From the NCBI GenBank assembly GCA_013397455.1, contig VYZB01000167.1, positions 1,242,758 to 1,306,757 of the forward strand: a stretch of DNA of 64,000 nucleotides. Reading direction: 5' to 3'. Below, one piece after another: positions 27,555-40,894 of this stretch (the first letter of the stretch is position 1; each line of letters starts with the position of its first letter). The position numbers and the translations under genes were made by a program. The notes beneath the pieces were generated by a model. It ran no database searches, was not told the origin of the DNA, and saw only the letters and a list, made by a program, of their open reading frames with translations. This DNA comes from Crotophaga sulcirostris. Lineage: Eukaryota; Chordata; Aves; Cuculiformes; Crotophagidae.

Positions 27555-29524
27555 GTATTGTGAATTTTATTCTGTTTTCTTACCTTATTAGTTCTACACT
27601 GAAGAAAAATAAATGTTAATTTCAGAGAAGATTTCTGTATCATATACAAAATTCGTTTTAATTTTTTAGATAAACCAAAGCAGTGGAATTTCAAAACCCA
27701 GGTACAAGTATATACTGATCATGCTAAAATCAGAAAAGTAATTGAAAATGTACTGAAAGGAAAATACCTTTACTGTCAGTAGGTAATTAATATTATATTT
27801 TTCATCATGGAATCATAGAATGGCTTGAGTTGGAAGTGACCTTAAAGATCATCTGGTTCTAAAACCCCTGACGTGGGCAGGGACACGTTCATCCTCATTT
27901 CATAATTCAGAACTTGTCTGTTTTATCCATAAAACATTTCTCTGTTAGTGTCTTATTAACCTTTTATAACCTCTCACTTATGAAATTGTACTCAGTATTT
28001 CACAAGAGTATCTGGAATTCCATGCCAACTGGTTAAAGTATCCCTACAATATTTTCTAGACTAAAAATCTAGGTATTTTTTTAAATGCTTTTAAAAAATC
28101 AAACAGAATATTAAATGGTTTTTTTTTTAAAGACTGGAATATTTTCATGAAGATGTTGGAACTTTTAGATGATGGTACTGCTAATAAATAAATGCAGTAG
28201 AAGTTGCTCAGTTTAGTTTCTGAAATGTGTGCAATAGAATGTCTATGTTTAATAACTTGTACAATAATAAATTAAACTGTAGTTGGAAAATGCATATTAC
28301 TTATAAAATACTTGCCTAAAGGTTTCCTGTTCTCTCTTGAGGATAAGGACTAGTTATCTTTTGTGCCAATCCAAGTTGAACAACTTCAGCAAGTGATGGA
28401 ATAAAGCATTAAAGACTCTGCAGAAAACTTGTCAGTGTTTGTTCTGCCCTTCTACCTAAAGATTCTTTAGTAAAAATCATTCAAGTTCCTTTTTTTTTAA
28501 ATAAACAAATATAGGTTAAGAAGCATTTGAGGAAATGAAGACTTAACTGTGCTGAGTTTGTCCCTCTGGCTGTTCAGCATGTCAGTGAGTTGGACAGAGA
28601 ATTTGTGAGGTTTTGCCTCCATTGTTGAGTTTATCAGAATGAAGGCAAAGAAATATTTATAAGGAGGTGTTAGATGTATTTTATAATTTGCAGACATGAT
28701 TACAGGTTTAAAGTCTAAATTGATTGTTTAGAATCGCAAGGGCTCTCCCTCATTTATACACAAATATTTCCCAATTGTAGTATTTCCAAGGGATACATAA
28801 TCCAAAATTAAAGGTGTTAGAATCTCTTATTTGGATCTCGTTTTTACAGTCCACCTTACTCTTTTGGAGCTACACAAGAGAATGCATACTAATGCAGCAA
28901 ATAAATAATGCATTGGCTTGCAGTGTGGCTCATTTCACACTTATCTGTTTATTTTAATAAAAGCTTGAAGAACTTTTGTCTTTTAGTTACATTATCCTTA
29001 TTTGATATATCAAGTTACTTTGACAATATCAGTTTACAGTAACTGCTTACATGATGGAGAAGTGGTACTTTGGATGGTGCCTTGCATGCTTTTATCAACA
29101 TTCATGAACATTATTAATTATGAGGTTAGACAAGAGGACTTTTCACCACGTACCATCTGGGTGACTGTTCACATCATGGAACATGTTAAAACCCTTCTCC
29201 AAAGTGGTTTTTCTTTGTGATATTAAAAAATTATTAAAGTTAATATACATGAGCTGTTTAGTGTCTTGAAGTAGAACTTACCATGTAACAGTGTTTAACA
29301 TTTTCAGATACCACATATTTTGGCATTTAGGACTCTCTTTCGGCTTGATCCACTAATAGAGTCTCTTTTGGGGGGGTTTAGCCTTATACATTCAGAAAGC
29401 AATGGTTGTTTTGTCTTGAATTGAGTTTATTCCTTCAGCTGATACACAAATCGATAAGAGTGAAGATAAGAAAACTGAAAATTCTACCACAGTTCATCTT
29501 AACTGCTGTATTTGTCTGTTCTAG
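27555..29524 (+). other. DMD: DMD intron 46 (1,970 bp)
   Basis: A short intron opening GTATTG and closing TGTTCTAG; the human one is about 2.3 kb. It holds an 85-bp antisense CR1 tail (27808-27892). The rest is AT-rich with no recognisable element. An open frame at 29002-29220 has no splice context or family resemblance. Confidence 0.95.
27808..27892 (-). mobile_element. CR1 3' tail, antisense
   Basis: Reads on the + strand as TGGAATCATAGAATGG, then GTTGGAAGTGACC, TTAAAGATCATCTGG and TGGGCAGGGACACG. This is the reverse complement of the last roughly 85 bp of an avian CR1. It lies 254 bp after the exon 46 donor. Confidence 0.93.
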
Positions 29525-29674
29525 TTAAGAGTTGAAGAGCTGCGGCCACACAAGGGAGTACTGAAACGATTAAATGAAACTGGAGGAATAGCACTTGGAA
29601 GTGCATCACTGAACCCAGACAAAAAACATCAGCTTGAGAGTACACTGAAGGAGGTTCACCATCACTTGTTAAAG
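29525..29674 (+). CDS. DMD: Dystrophin exon 47 (spectrin repeat 18, helices B-C)
   Basis: This 150-bp exon has the same length as human exon 47 (codons 2255-2304), in phase 0 at both ends. It starts after TTTGTCTGTTCTAG with LRVEEL, contains the invariant-looking LNETGG, and ends LKEVHHHLLK. Only 23 of 50 residues match human by my alignment, clearly fewer than in exons 45 and 46. The helix-C tryptophan, present in human as LQWIK, is replaced here by leucine (HLLK; the codon reads TTG where human has TGG). The frame is open and the flanking splice sites are intact (donor AAG|GTTAGA), so this is a diverged exon rather than a dead one. It is probably part of the same dystrophin rod as its neighbours. 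Confidence 0.95.
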
Positions 29675-30486
29675 GTTAGACATAATAATGTTATAACCCT
29701 GGTATAAAATTTTAATCTGCAGCAAATATTTGCATTGTATATTTTCCGGTATGTATTCTTTTTCTCTATGAAGAGATGTTTGTATGCATAATGAAACTGA
29801 GGAAGAAAAATGTGTACAGTACACTGCTGTGAGAAACAGTGGCAGCAAACCAAGACCATTAGTGCCTGAAGTGATGATACTGCATCCAAATATACTCCCT
29901 AAATTACAGGTTTGCTGCTTAAGGGTGGGATGAAGAGTATTATTTTTGTAGCCTGGTTGTTTGAGCATACAGCAAATATTCTACCTTTGGTGGCTCAGGT
30001 GTGTGAGAGGCAATAGAAAATGTCTGATTGCCTTTATGGAAAGACTGGCCTTCTTTTCTCTCCCCAGTCCTGAGGTGAAAACTGCACCATTGTTTTACCT
30101 TCCACCACGCTTCTTCCAGTCTTGAGCTTTGAGTTCTGGCTTCTGTGTAGCCAAGTACTACGTATTTCACTTTTGGCAATCTCCATACTCATGGAGAGAA
30201 GTAAGGGAGTATTTTAGCGTACTTGATTGTTGAAGTAGTGTATTTTTGTGTTGAAAACTGGTGACAATTAATAACACATCTGTTAAAGACAGGTAATAAT
30301 TTCAGTGGTCTACTGCTTCTCGTGTAGCAGAAATGGTAGAAAGCTTTGTCCAGAAGACGATCACCCAAAGTATGAATTAGCCTGGTCAGAAAATGTCAAT
30401 GTAGAATCAGCTGCAGGTTTTCCATTGACACTGATGGCAAAATCAGAATCTTGGAAATTAACCTGTGCTACCTATTTGTTAAAGTT

Positions 30487-30506
30487 NNNNNNNNNNNNNN
30501 NNNNNN
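30487..30506. other. Assembly gap (20 N)
   Basis: Twenty consecutive N, probably a placeholder of unknown true length. The open frame running into it (30305-30520 +) is therefore meaningless across the gap. Confidence 0.99.
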
Positions 30507-31228
30507 AGAGTTGTGTTTAGCTCTGGGGAAAAAAGGTGAGGAAATCTTCTTCAGAGTACCTTCTGAATAGGCAAACTAGAGTTTCTGGTCAATACTACTA
30601 CATGCTGGGGGGTTTTGTTACCATTTCTGTGAACACAGTTGAATTTCAAGCACAGACCTGGGAAATAAACAGGAACTTGTCTGATATGGGATTCTAATTA
30701 GTTTCTTCGTAACAGACGGTGTCTGGCAAGGTTCAGAATACTAGCTAATGGCTCGGGTAAAAGTGGATAATAAATATTGATCATGCTCACAGGCTTCAAG
30801 TTGGACACATAAATCATTATTTGGGTGCTCAGAAAGAAGTATCTCTTTCTCTGCAAATGGGTTTCTGAAAGCAATGTGTTTAGATTTCAGAAAGCTTCAA
30901 GATCAAAATAGTGTTATTTACTAGGTGAAGTAAGCATACACGTAGCTGGATTTAGACACCGTGATTTGAATATCTGAGCTGTTGTATTTAAAAACAATAT
31001 TAGTTTTCAGGAAAAAAAAATAATTTTAGTAGAATTACGCCAATGCATTTTCACAAAATCTGTAATTTATCTCTGAACGTAAGCTTTCACTGATTAGTCA
31101 TACACCTAAAAAATTTGCATTTTCACTTTCTCCTTGCTGATGCAGAAATATTCCAGGTTACTTGTCACTGTCAGATCAACCATGAATGCTGTTGAAAAGA
31201 ATTAGGTCTTCATGAAATACGGGGAATA

Positions 31229-31400
31229 AATCATAGAATCATAGAATTACCTGAGTTGGAAGGGACCCATAAGGGTCATCGAGTCCAACTCCTGTCCCTA
31301 CATAGGACACTCCTAACATTCACACCATGTAACTGAGAGCATTGTCCAAATGCTTCTTGAATACTGGCAGACTAGTGAATCATTCTCTTTACAAGTTTAT
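31229..31400 (-). mobile_element. CR1 3' fragment, antisense
   Basis: Begins on the + strand with AATCATAGAATCATAGAATT and continues GAGTTGGAAGGGACCC, ATCGAGTCCAACTCC and TGTCCAAATGCTTCTTGAA. This is the reverse complement of a CR1 3' UTR and the end of ORF2. The left boundary (the CR1 3' end) is sharp. The right boundary is approximate because the match fades after about 31378. Confidence 0.92.
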
Positions 31401-34400
31401 GTCCCAAGTAACGTGTCTGGTGCGATATTAGGCTTGGAATTTACCACTTGGAAACTTCCATTTAGTCCTAAAAGAGACTAAAATCAGAAAACTGAACTTC
31501 TATTTGAGACCATTACTTAACTACATTATTTTAATTTCAGTTACCTACCAATGGAGATGTCTAAAACTGAGTTCTCACTGGCCCTTGGTAGTTGAATCTT
31601 GGAAAAATGCAATATATCTTTTTTATTGAACAGAAACTTAGTTTGAAAATTACAAGACTCAAATCCATATGTGTTCTCTGAAGGTGTTCCCTTTCTCTGA
31701 AGGTTTTCTATTCCCCATGTGATCTTGACAGATGTTAAAAAAAAAATATATGGAAGCCCAGTTTGGGTTTCTGTCCTTGGATTTTTCCAATGAAACTGAA
31801 GGGAAAAACTTATTTTTCATTCATATATTTTTCTTTTACTCAAAGTTGGTGTAGGAAGCCTCAATTATTTTTTTTTTCTTTATCCTCTGAAACTCTAGAG
31901 TTCGTAATAAAACTAAAGATCATGGAAAGAAAGTCTGCAGGCCCAGCAGAGGGATGTACATTGTCTTTATTCAGTTACAGGTCTGCAATCACTAAAAAAT
32001 AACCCACATGTTTTTACTGTGCACCAAAACTCACAGCTTTGGCACTTTTATATCAAGTGAACTTCTGTAGGCCACCTGAGGATGGTTTTGTATTCAGTTG
32101 TTTTGATGAGGATATATTTTTTTGTGTTCCTCAAAGCACAGTGGATAAACATCATCACACGGAGATTTGTCTGGGGATATTCTGTCTCTCCATCCCCTTC
32201 TAAGAATGTATCTTATACTTTAAGCCTTTGTTTCTATCTCTTTTGTCTTTTGGCATCTTTGTTAGAAAGGAACGTGTAACAATCTACCATTTCTGATTAT
32301 CTCATATTGCAGGATGATACTATTTTCAAAATATGAAACATACACTACAGTTGCATAAACAAGGTAAGGTAGGTCCTTATCTGGTGTACACTAGAGTAAT
32401 TCTTTTTCTTTCAGAGAAGTTGTGACAGTTTACACCAGCTGAGAATGTAGCCAAATATCTCCTAAGGTTATGAGAAATTTTTGTTTTGCCTTGATCTGCC
32501 AGGGGAATGGGGAACAACACCTGTGAGCCTTAACCTTCAGGTGACATATTTGAAATAAGTCATGTTCAGACCTTCTTTACAGAAACTGCTGCCCTACAGC
32601 AATGAAAATAAGCCAAGAAAAGAAATTGAGTATGAAAGGAATTGCAGTCACATAAAAGAACCTTTTTTGCTTTTGTTTCAGTGTTGTCTTTGCTTTTGCT
32701 GTGTGTATCACATGATGATGACCTTGAGAACAGATATATGAAGAGTTTTTCTTCCTTTAGACAGTAATAATTTTAAAATGACATTTCTTTAGACAATGTT
32801 ATTGAATAGTGATTCTAATAGGCTGCTGCCTCAGACATAGTTTAAGCAGAGAATGAAAATTAAAGCCCATATTTGAAAGCATGACTTCTAAATTCTAGCC
32901 TGGTTTTACCTATTGTGCCCTCTACAAAGCCAGTATTTCTTGTAAAAATGAAAATAACACTATCTTTGTGAAGTCTTGATATTATGAAAAATGAAGTGTT
33001 TTATAACCATTTTTATGCCTTCACATCAAGATTTTTTTGTTTATTTTCAAAGGTGAAAGGATCTTCTGCTGTGATAGCCAAGTAAGCTAACCACCTAGTG
33101 CTTCAAAGCACACAAAAGTGATACTAGGCTCTGGAGTTTGTAATGAACTCAGTTCTTGTCATATACCACCTGCCAGGGCATGTAACAGATCTGTAATGTG
33201 TTTCTTACATTTTACTGTGCAGTAAATGGATTGATAGATTAGGTCTGAGATCAGTGAACCATGGAATCAGAGGTTTGCTGGAAGGAGTTTATTACTCTTT
33301 TAATATTATTCTTGGTCTGTTGTCAGCCAAGAGGGATGAGCTAGATTATCTGAAAGTAAGCTGGATGCCAAAATCAGCATTCTCCTCATTTATCCACTTT
33401 AATGTTCACTAGGTCTACTGTATGTATTATGAAGGTTATTATAAGTGCCTGATGGAGACGTTTTGTTTTGCTGCCTTTTAATTTGTCTGGTAGTATTAGA
33501 ACTAATTACTAGACACTGAGGAGACTATTTCACTGTTTACTGCCACAACAAATCAATTTGTTGTGCTATATGGGCAAAAAAAATATTGGAGTGGAGTGAC
33601 ATGGCTATAATTTGTGAACATTTTCTGTACCACCAGGAAAAGTATAGGTCTTCTTAGCTTGGTTGATCAAGTGTAGAGAAAAACAGATGGGCCCAGAAAG
33701 TGCAGAAAGACAAAGTCAGGACAAGGTTATGGTTCATGCATTGTAACTTGCCTTTAGTAGTAATTAGTCATAGATTACCCGTTATAACATCAAATTTCCA
33801 GCATGTCAGTGCAACTAGTTTGAGTTCACAGTCGGAACTACCACAATTGCTTCTCCATTATTTGTAGGATGGAAGGGAAAAGATTTTGGAAAATAAACAC
33901 TACAGTTGGATTTCTGTTTTCGTTTGAAATTAGAATAATATATCTGGCATTTTGGGGATCAAAAGATTGATCTTTTCCTGAATTTGCTTTCAATTAGTAA
34001 GTCACCTGATTCACTTAAATGTAATAAAGTGATACACTATGCTAAATTTCCTATGACAGTTTGTCATAACTTGCTAATTAGGTGTACTGACAAATGGCCT
34101 CACATACAGCAAAATGAAGTTGTCCCTCTTTCTGTTTAATTGGATGAACATGAGAATGTCACAAGTTTTCAGAAACAAATATATATATATAGATATAATT
34201 CCTTTTTATTGGTGTGTTTCTAGCACCTACCATTAATTAAGATTAAAAAAGGCAAATCCACTAACTGTGGAAAGATAAATTGCTGTTTCCCAGCTATGCT
34301 AACCATACAGGAATTAAGATGTCATAACACAACACAGATGTAAAACAATGCTAATGTCCCTCCTTTTAGAAACATATTTTAGGCCAAATTGTATTAACAT

Positions 34401-35600
34401 TTGTACGCCTTTAGCTTTCCAGTGCTGTTGAGTAATGTTTGAAACTATTTTTCTGGAGATTTTGTGAGTCTAAAATTTAATTTGAATGTCAAGCGTTTGG
34501 TGTTGACCATTATTTTCAGTCTAACTAGAAAATAATGTGGAGGTGTAGATTATAAATGATGACGTACTGAAATATTCCTACTGGTAATAGGCTAATGTAT
34601 GATAAATCAGTATCTTTTTACTTCCTAGTGGCTCGTTTTAGTCACTAGTTGTTAACTATGTAATGGGGAGGGTTGTCTAACTAAATGATAACCTTACTAA
34701 ATAACAGAACTGTGATAGTTCTGTCAGTAAACTCACGTAGGACAGACCTGAATGGGATTACACTTAATGTTCCTATTTGGTACTTACGTCTTATTTTCTG
34801 CTTCTTATGGCTGAGCATCCTGAGGCATCCACCTGGCTGCAAAGACAACTAAAGACTCCTGCTGGCCAGACACACTTGAGGAGATGCTTCCTGTTCCAGT
34901 TTATTGGGGAATGGAAACGTACTGTCAACAATTGCCCACTCAAATAACATTTCTGTCTAGGAGGACATAGTAATATTTTGCCACTGAATGTTTGAATTTC
35001 TGAAAGGACAATGAAAATATCTTTTGGTTCCAAGTCAGTAATGTTTTCCATCATTATGGTTGAAGAGTTATTGCTCCTAAGCACAGGATTATGTAAGATT
35101 TTAAAGGTTGTTCTCTTCTGTGCGTGAGGATCTATAAGGTTTTGATGTGTTCCTTTCCCCAGATTGTTATTCAAACAGGATAAACACTGAAGTCCTTACA
35201 CCAATGAAGGCATTCTTAAAGGCAGTGATGATGAGACATTTAAACAACCTTATAGCCTAAGCAGTCTTGTAACCTAAACTTGGTAAATGTTATACATATA
35301 TATACATATATCTTTAAATGCAACCAGAAATGTTCAGTCAGGTTGCATTTTACATTTAAGAAAATGGTCATGTACTGTTGTTTTCAAAAGAAACACATAG
35401 GACAAGGATGGCAAAACCTTCATTCATTCATTCAGTTAGTAAAAATTCATTCAAATAGTAAGAAATATAAATACATTAACTTACAGCATACTTTTTTGAG
35501 GTTCTGGGAAGAGAACCTACTGTGCTGTTCAACTAAAAATCCCATAAATAAGTGAAAGTGCCTTTTCTTAAAATTTGGTTTTATTTCTTTGTTGTGTTTT

Positions 35601-35632
35601 CCCTCCCCCCTCCCCCTCAACCCCCCCGCGAC
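35601..35632. repeat. C-rich low-complexity tract
   Basis: Runs of six, five and seven C separated by T and CAA, closing CGCG. It sits in otherwise AT-rich intron. No function is evident; it may simply be a decayed homopolymer. Confidence 0.8.
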
Positions 35633-38129
35633 CATAAAAATTGGTCTAATCATCTCAAGGAATATTGACAATGCCATGTTTTTTCTCCCTCCTTTCTCTT
35701 CTTAAAGTAAAATTTTCTTACAGATTGTGAAAATAAGGTCAATAAGAAAGTATAGACTAAAACATTTGTAGGCTAGTATGAATATCTGAGGTAGTTTCAC
35801 CTTCCAAGCAAGTGAAATAACCCATTTGGGTTTTTTCTTATTTTTTTTTTTAGGCTACACTTACTGAAGGTTTTCTGGCTGTATTGATTTAAAGCTATTG
35901 AGATACTTAGGTATTTTGAAAACAACAGATTGCATGTGTTAGAAGACAGAGCGCAGTGGGAACTGGACCTAGTCAGTGATCAGAGGCAATTTTAAGTCAT
36001 TTTAGCAGCTTCAGACATTAGCTTTTATTCCACTTTACATGCTATACTGTAAGTCATGCTAATGATTGTAATCAGAAAGAACTGGAGACTACTGTACAAC
36101 ATAAGGAGATGCCTATTTTTTTGTTGTAATTTTTGTTAGTTGATGTGATTTGAAAGGTGGATTACAAAAAGCTCCGTGAATGTCTACAATAAATACTAAG
36201 TATAGGTTTTCACAGTAGATGCAATAAAAAGTTTTCCTTTAACTTACACTGAAAGATTTGGCTATTTAATGTCTATAAACTAAGAGGTGTTTACAGATCA
36301 GACTTAGAATAACTGTTCGTTTAATTTCATCTAGATTTGGATGCAGTGGTCTTGAAATCTGGAATATTAATGCTAAGAGACTTTAAAATCTTGTGCCACA
36401 TTTGAAAAGAATCTGAATATTTACACAGACCTGTGCTGGTTTTGGTTTTGACCACCAACACAGATACATAAATGAGATTTGAATGAGGTGAATGTTGCTA
36501 TTGTATGATAGTCATTGAATTATTTTTTGGGTTTTTTTAAACACAGTTGCTTTACAAGATCTGTATTTTATAATCTTAAAAAAAAATCCAGAGATTTTAT
36601 GTAGTTGCTTCTTTTTTTTTAAATTTTCAGTTTAAAGTACATTTTTTTAAAAAAATATCTCTTCTTTGAGATCTATAAGACCAAAATTAAAATAAGATTT
36701 AATGGGGTTCTCAGGAGAAGAAGTAATTGAAAAATATGTAATTTATCCTGTTTCTGGAATATCAGCCAGAGAACAATATAGCTGTTCAATTGGTTTTATT
36801 TTTAAAGAAAAAATAATTTTGTATAGCTTATCTATTTTTTTGTGTTTATGGACAAATATTTTTCAATATAGTTAATGAAAGAAACACAGAAAACTGGGAT
36901 ATTAAATATGAATCCTTCAGGGAGCCTTACTTTTATACAAAATTTTAATGTAAAAAACAGATTAAATAGGAAGCCAGGTAGTGAAAACTACCAAACAGAA
37001 ATGCCTTTAAAATATAATCATAATTTTCTTGGCTATTGATGCAAATTATATAGATAATAACAGTGTTCTTACAATGTTATGGATTCCTTCGTGTGTAGAA
37101 TATGTTGATATCCAGTCATGCTTTATTTCAGATTGAAGGGGGTTAGGAAGAGCATGTTTGATCTCACTGGAAAATGCAGATAAATGACTGTAAGAATCTG
37201 TAGCAGTTCTGTGTCGATTTCTGGAGTCAGTCTGCAGAATATTGAAGTCAAAGAGATGAACTATATTCATACTACATCCAAGAGGTATAAAATTTAAAGA
37301 ATGGATTACCCTCTTTATTTCATTTTGCACAAGAGCATACCAGTGGGTGATTTAGTACATACACCCTCTGACCACGTCTATTGAGTTATCTGATAACACC
37401 TAAAGTCAGATGCCTGAAGAAAATCGTGTTAATAAAGAAGAGGTAGTAAGCTAAATTATAGATGATCTCAAATGGTATCTGGACAAATTAATAGAAGAAG
37501 GATCTATAAATTACTATTAAATATAAAAATTGTGAGAGAAATTGTATAAGTCTATGTAAATTTTAAGAACATAGCATCCTCTATCAAAGAGTTGAGTTGG
37601 GAAATTCTGCCATATTGAAGTACAGTTTCATGCACAGAAGACTGAAGAATCATTCCCTTAATAAGGGCATAAGAAATTCCCGCTTTACTGAAAGTTAGAG
37701 TGTTGCCTTGCAATATAAAGGGGTAGACAGGAAATGCATACAGTTTTAAATTCCTTCAAAAGAGAGAATTTTTATGAAGATGTGGTTTAAATTTTATTCT
37801 AAGAACAAAGAAAAAAATTCCAATCTGTCTGAATAAAATTATATTATCATTTTTTAACCACAGATGATGGTGATCATCCCTACTGTGTAGGTAACCTAGC
37901 CTTACCAGACCAGTTCATCTGATCTGTATTGAAACCAGTGACTTTCACGGACGATAAAATGAGTTGGGAAGGCTCATCACTGTTTAGTTCCACTTTTTTC
38001 TTCGAATAGCAGAAACAATGAGCTGATTGAGGAAAGACTTTTGCTTATGGAAATAATTAATCGGTAAAAATAGATGCAAATTTATTTACCTTTAGGTGTA
38101 CTTCGTATATATCCTTCTTTAGTTGCATA

Positions 38130-38400
38130 CTACAATTTTGTGTGTTTCTTCTGTGGAGAGTGGCATGTTTGTGCTGCAGCATACTGGTTTCCCCATTTCA
38201 GGGACCTGAGAAGAGCACACTACAGCTTCAGTCTGGCCCCAAACCTAGGTTTCCCTTCTGTGGAAAGCACATTTGCGCACACTTCGGTCTTATTTCAGTG
38301 TTGTGCCAGGATGTGGTCAGGGCATGCACTCGCCTCTGGGCGTGCAGAACCACTTGTGCATCCAGCAGGTTAGATGTAACCTGAAACATTTTCTGGAGAA
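38130..38400. other. Unidentified GC-richer island in intron 47
   Basis: A segment of about 270 bp with higher GC than its surroundings and overlapping open frames in several readings (38074-38373, 38142-38384 and 38273-38461 on +). I find no domain, repeat tail or terminal repeat. It may be an unrecognised repeat fragment or a regulatory element. Confidence 0.25.
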
Positions 38401-38837
38401 GCCTTTTTCCCTGAAACAGAAAACAACTGCCCTTTCAATTTTGGCAGCCAAGTTTGCATAATATGAAGATAACCAGCTCCATTCTCTGTTCCCCCCACAG
38501 ACATGTGCTTTGCACACATTATTCCATTGGTCTACTTTTAATTCATTAATATAACACCTCCAATACGTATTTTCCTCATTTATGAGCACAAAAGTAAATA
38601 TTAAACAAAAAGTTATGTGTCCCCCTAGTAAAGCACTATGAATAAGTAGATGCACAGTATCAGGAAAAGGAAGTTTTTAGTCCTGTAAATCCCTGATAGG
38701 TGGTATATTTGGGTATGATATGTTACAGAGACCATTTTGATCTTGTAGCTTCCCACAGACTGGAAATGCCAGGGTTGCTGCTTAATTTTCCAGCTGCTCT
38801 GTTTTCCTATGCAAAGCTTCCAATCCCATAGGAAAAA

Positions 38838-38906
38838 AACTGTAATTAATTAAATTAATTAAAAAATTGTAATTAAAAAAATTGTAAAATTAAATTACTT
38901 AATGAT
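38838..38906. repeat. AT-rich palindromic low-complexity tract
   Basis: Repeated TAATTAATTAAATTAATTAA and AAAATTGTAATTA words, able to form AT hairpins. Slippage is a sufficient explanation. Confidence 0.8.
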
Positions 38907-40846
38907 ATTAAACTATTCTGAAAGTTCAAAGCATTGTAAAAGTGGTTAGGAATGCTGTTTTACATTATTTATTATTTCAGGAGTCCTGCAGAGAGATATA
39001 TGATTGTTCTCTTTTTATTAATGACACCACTCTTTGTCTTGTTAAGTATTAATAAATGCTCTTCTACTACAGTATATTGTTTACTCTCATTTGAAAGGTT
39101 TAGTCATTCTGAAGTTCCTTCAAGGAAAAAGTTAGGATATTCAAAGTGTTTTTTGCAGCAATCAGGCAATAATTACACAATATCAAGGGCTCTTGTGCCA
39201 TACTACTGAATGTTTGTTCTTCTTTTCCTTTGAGACAAGCTTTTGATTATATTTAGAACAGATTTGATCCTTTCTTCTTTATACATATTAGATTCTAGCC
39301 TTATTTGTTTTACCTTATTCTTGGTTTTCCAGGTGTGTTTTAGGCTTAACAGTAAATGACAGTAAACATAATAAATTAAATGAAAGTTAAATATAAATAA
39401 GTTGGAAATTATTCACAGTATTATTTATGGATTTCAGACTGTGTTGCTTATCAACATGGAAAAACTTACAGGAAAGGAACTGCTTACAAGAAAACTGGAC
39501 AAATTTTATTAATGAGTTTTGTGCAGCATATATCAAAATAATATATATATTATTCTTCACAGTCACCTCAACAGCAAACTCTATGGCCCTAGACATTTCT
39601 CGTGTACTGTGTTAGTTCTAACCGTGACATTCTCAGAAGGAAAGAGGACAAGTTGTATGACTGCTCTGTCTCTGTAATCTCCCTCACTTCTCATGAAATA
39701 GGGACAACAGATTCTGGAAGGGTTTTGCAAAAAAAGGAAGAACATGAGAGACTTACAACATTTGACAAGACTAAATTTATATTTGGTGGGATGAAGAGGA
39801 AAGGAATAGTTTTCATATTTTTGACATTTCCACAATGTGTGTTACTAATAAGATTATTCTGAAAAATGTTCTATGTGCTACAGCATGTATCAAGTTAAAT
39901 CACAATGTACTTAAATAGCAGCTCTCCATCTAAAATAATAGTGAGGAACACATTTCATTTTCTTAAAACTAAACCCACAAAGTGTCTGTGAATATCAGTT
40001 GGGATGTTTGTAACAGTCCTATTTATCAATTTTTTTTTTCTGTGCTACAGGCTCCGAGTGCATATCTATTTCTGCTTTCATAACAACTTCTCATTACATA
40101 AGTGTAAATTATCTTGGGTAATCAACATTGAACAGATTTCTACTTTTGAAAAATAAATAATCTGATTATTTCATAGAAGAGTCTCTTGAATGTTATTACT
40201 CTATATATGAAATTTAAATAGCCATTTCTAAATTTGTGTTTCAAATCAGAAATCCTAATACATTTTACTCATTGTCTTGTGAAGACAGTGAGTGAAATAA
40301 AAGTGTACGTTTTCCCAGTTTATGAAGTTCTTTATTTTCTTTGACTGTTTGTTAACACTGAAGTCACAAAGCATTTAAGTTGGAGGTTGGATGAAATATT
40401 GGAAAATTAACTTTTCACTATCATGTCAAATGAATTGGAATTTCTTTGCCTGAGCAATTACATGTTGGTATTTAACCCTGAAAGGTCCAACATGCTATTG
40501 TTCTTATTCTTCCTCTTCTTTTTCATTACAACTCTTTATAAACAAAAATTATCAAGTATTTGAAACAGTTAGCTCTTTCAAAAGTTTTGGTTAAAACAAA
40601 CATCTTAAATATTCTGGTTAAAATTAGCTCAGGGCTACTGGACTTGGAGACCTGACTAGGATATCTCTTTCTCTTCCAAGAAGTTAGTTTACCTCTTGTT
40701 GTTTTACCTCCTCACTGCTGTAGTGTCTAACTCAATTTTCCTTCATTAATCACCACCTGAGGACACCAGAAAATGGTAAGGTGGTTGTTTTTGTAAGTAT
40801 ACTTAATAGGATGTGCAATGGATTCTCAAAGGTTTTTTTTTACTTC

Positions 40847-40894
40847 TGACCTCAGTGGAGATAGAGGTCAGGTCAGGTCAGGTCACTTAGGTCA
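40847..40894. promoter_or_regulatory. Cluster of nuclear-receptor half-sites
   Basis: Four AGGTCA half-sites overlap by one base at 5-bp steps (40865, 40870, 40875, 40880). A fifth follows at 40889-40894, and an inverted TGACCT lies at 40847-40852. The arrangement gives DR4 spacings (for example 40865/40875) and a DR3 spacing (40880/40889), which are classic thyroid-hormone/LXR and vitamin-D receptor layouts. It may equally be a small pentanucleotide slippage repeat of AGGTC. Binding is not shown. Confidence 0.3.

Noticed and set aside
33255..33300. Another antisense CR1 tail (CCATGGAATCAGAGGTTTGC)
   Set aside because: Only a short partial likeness to the CR1 end; the following bases do not continue the CR1 3' UTR.
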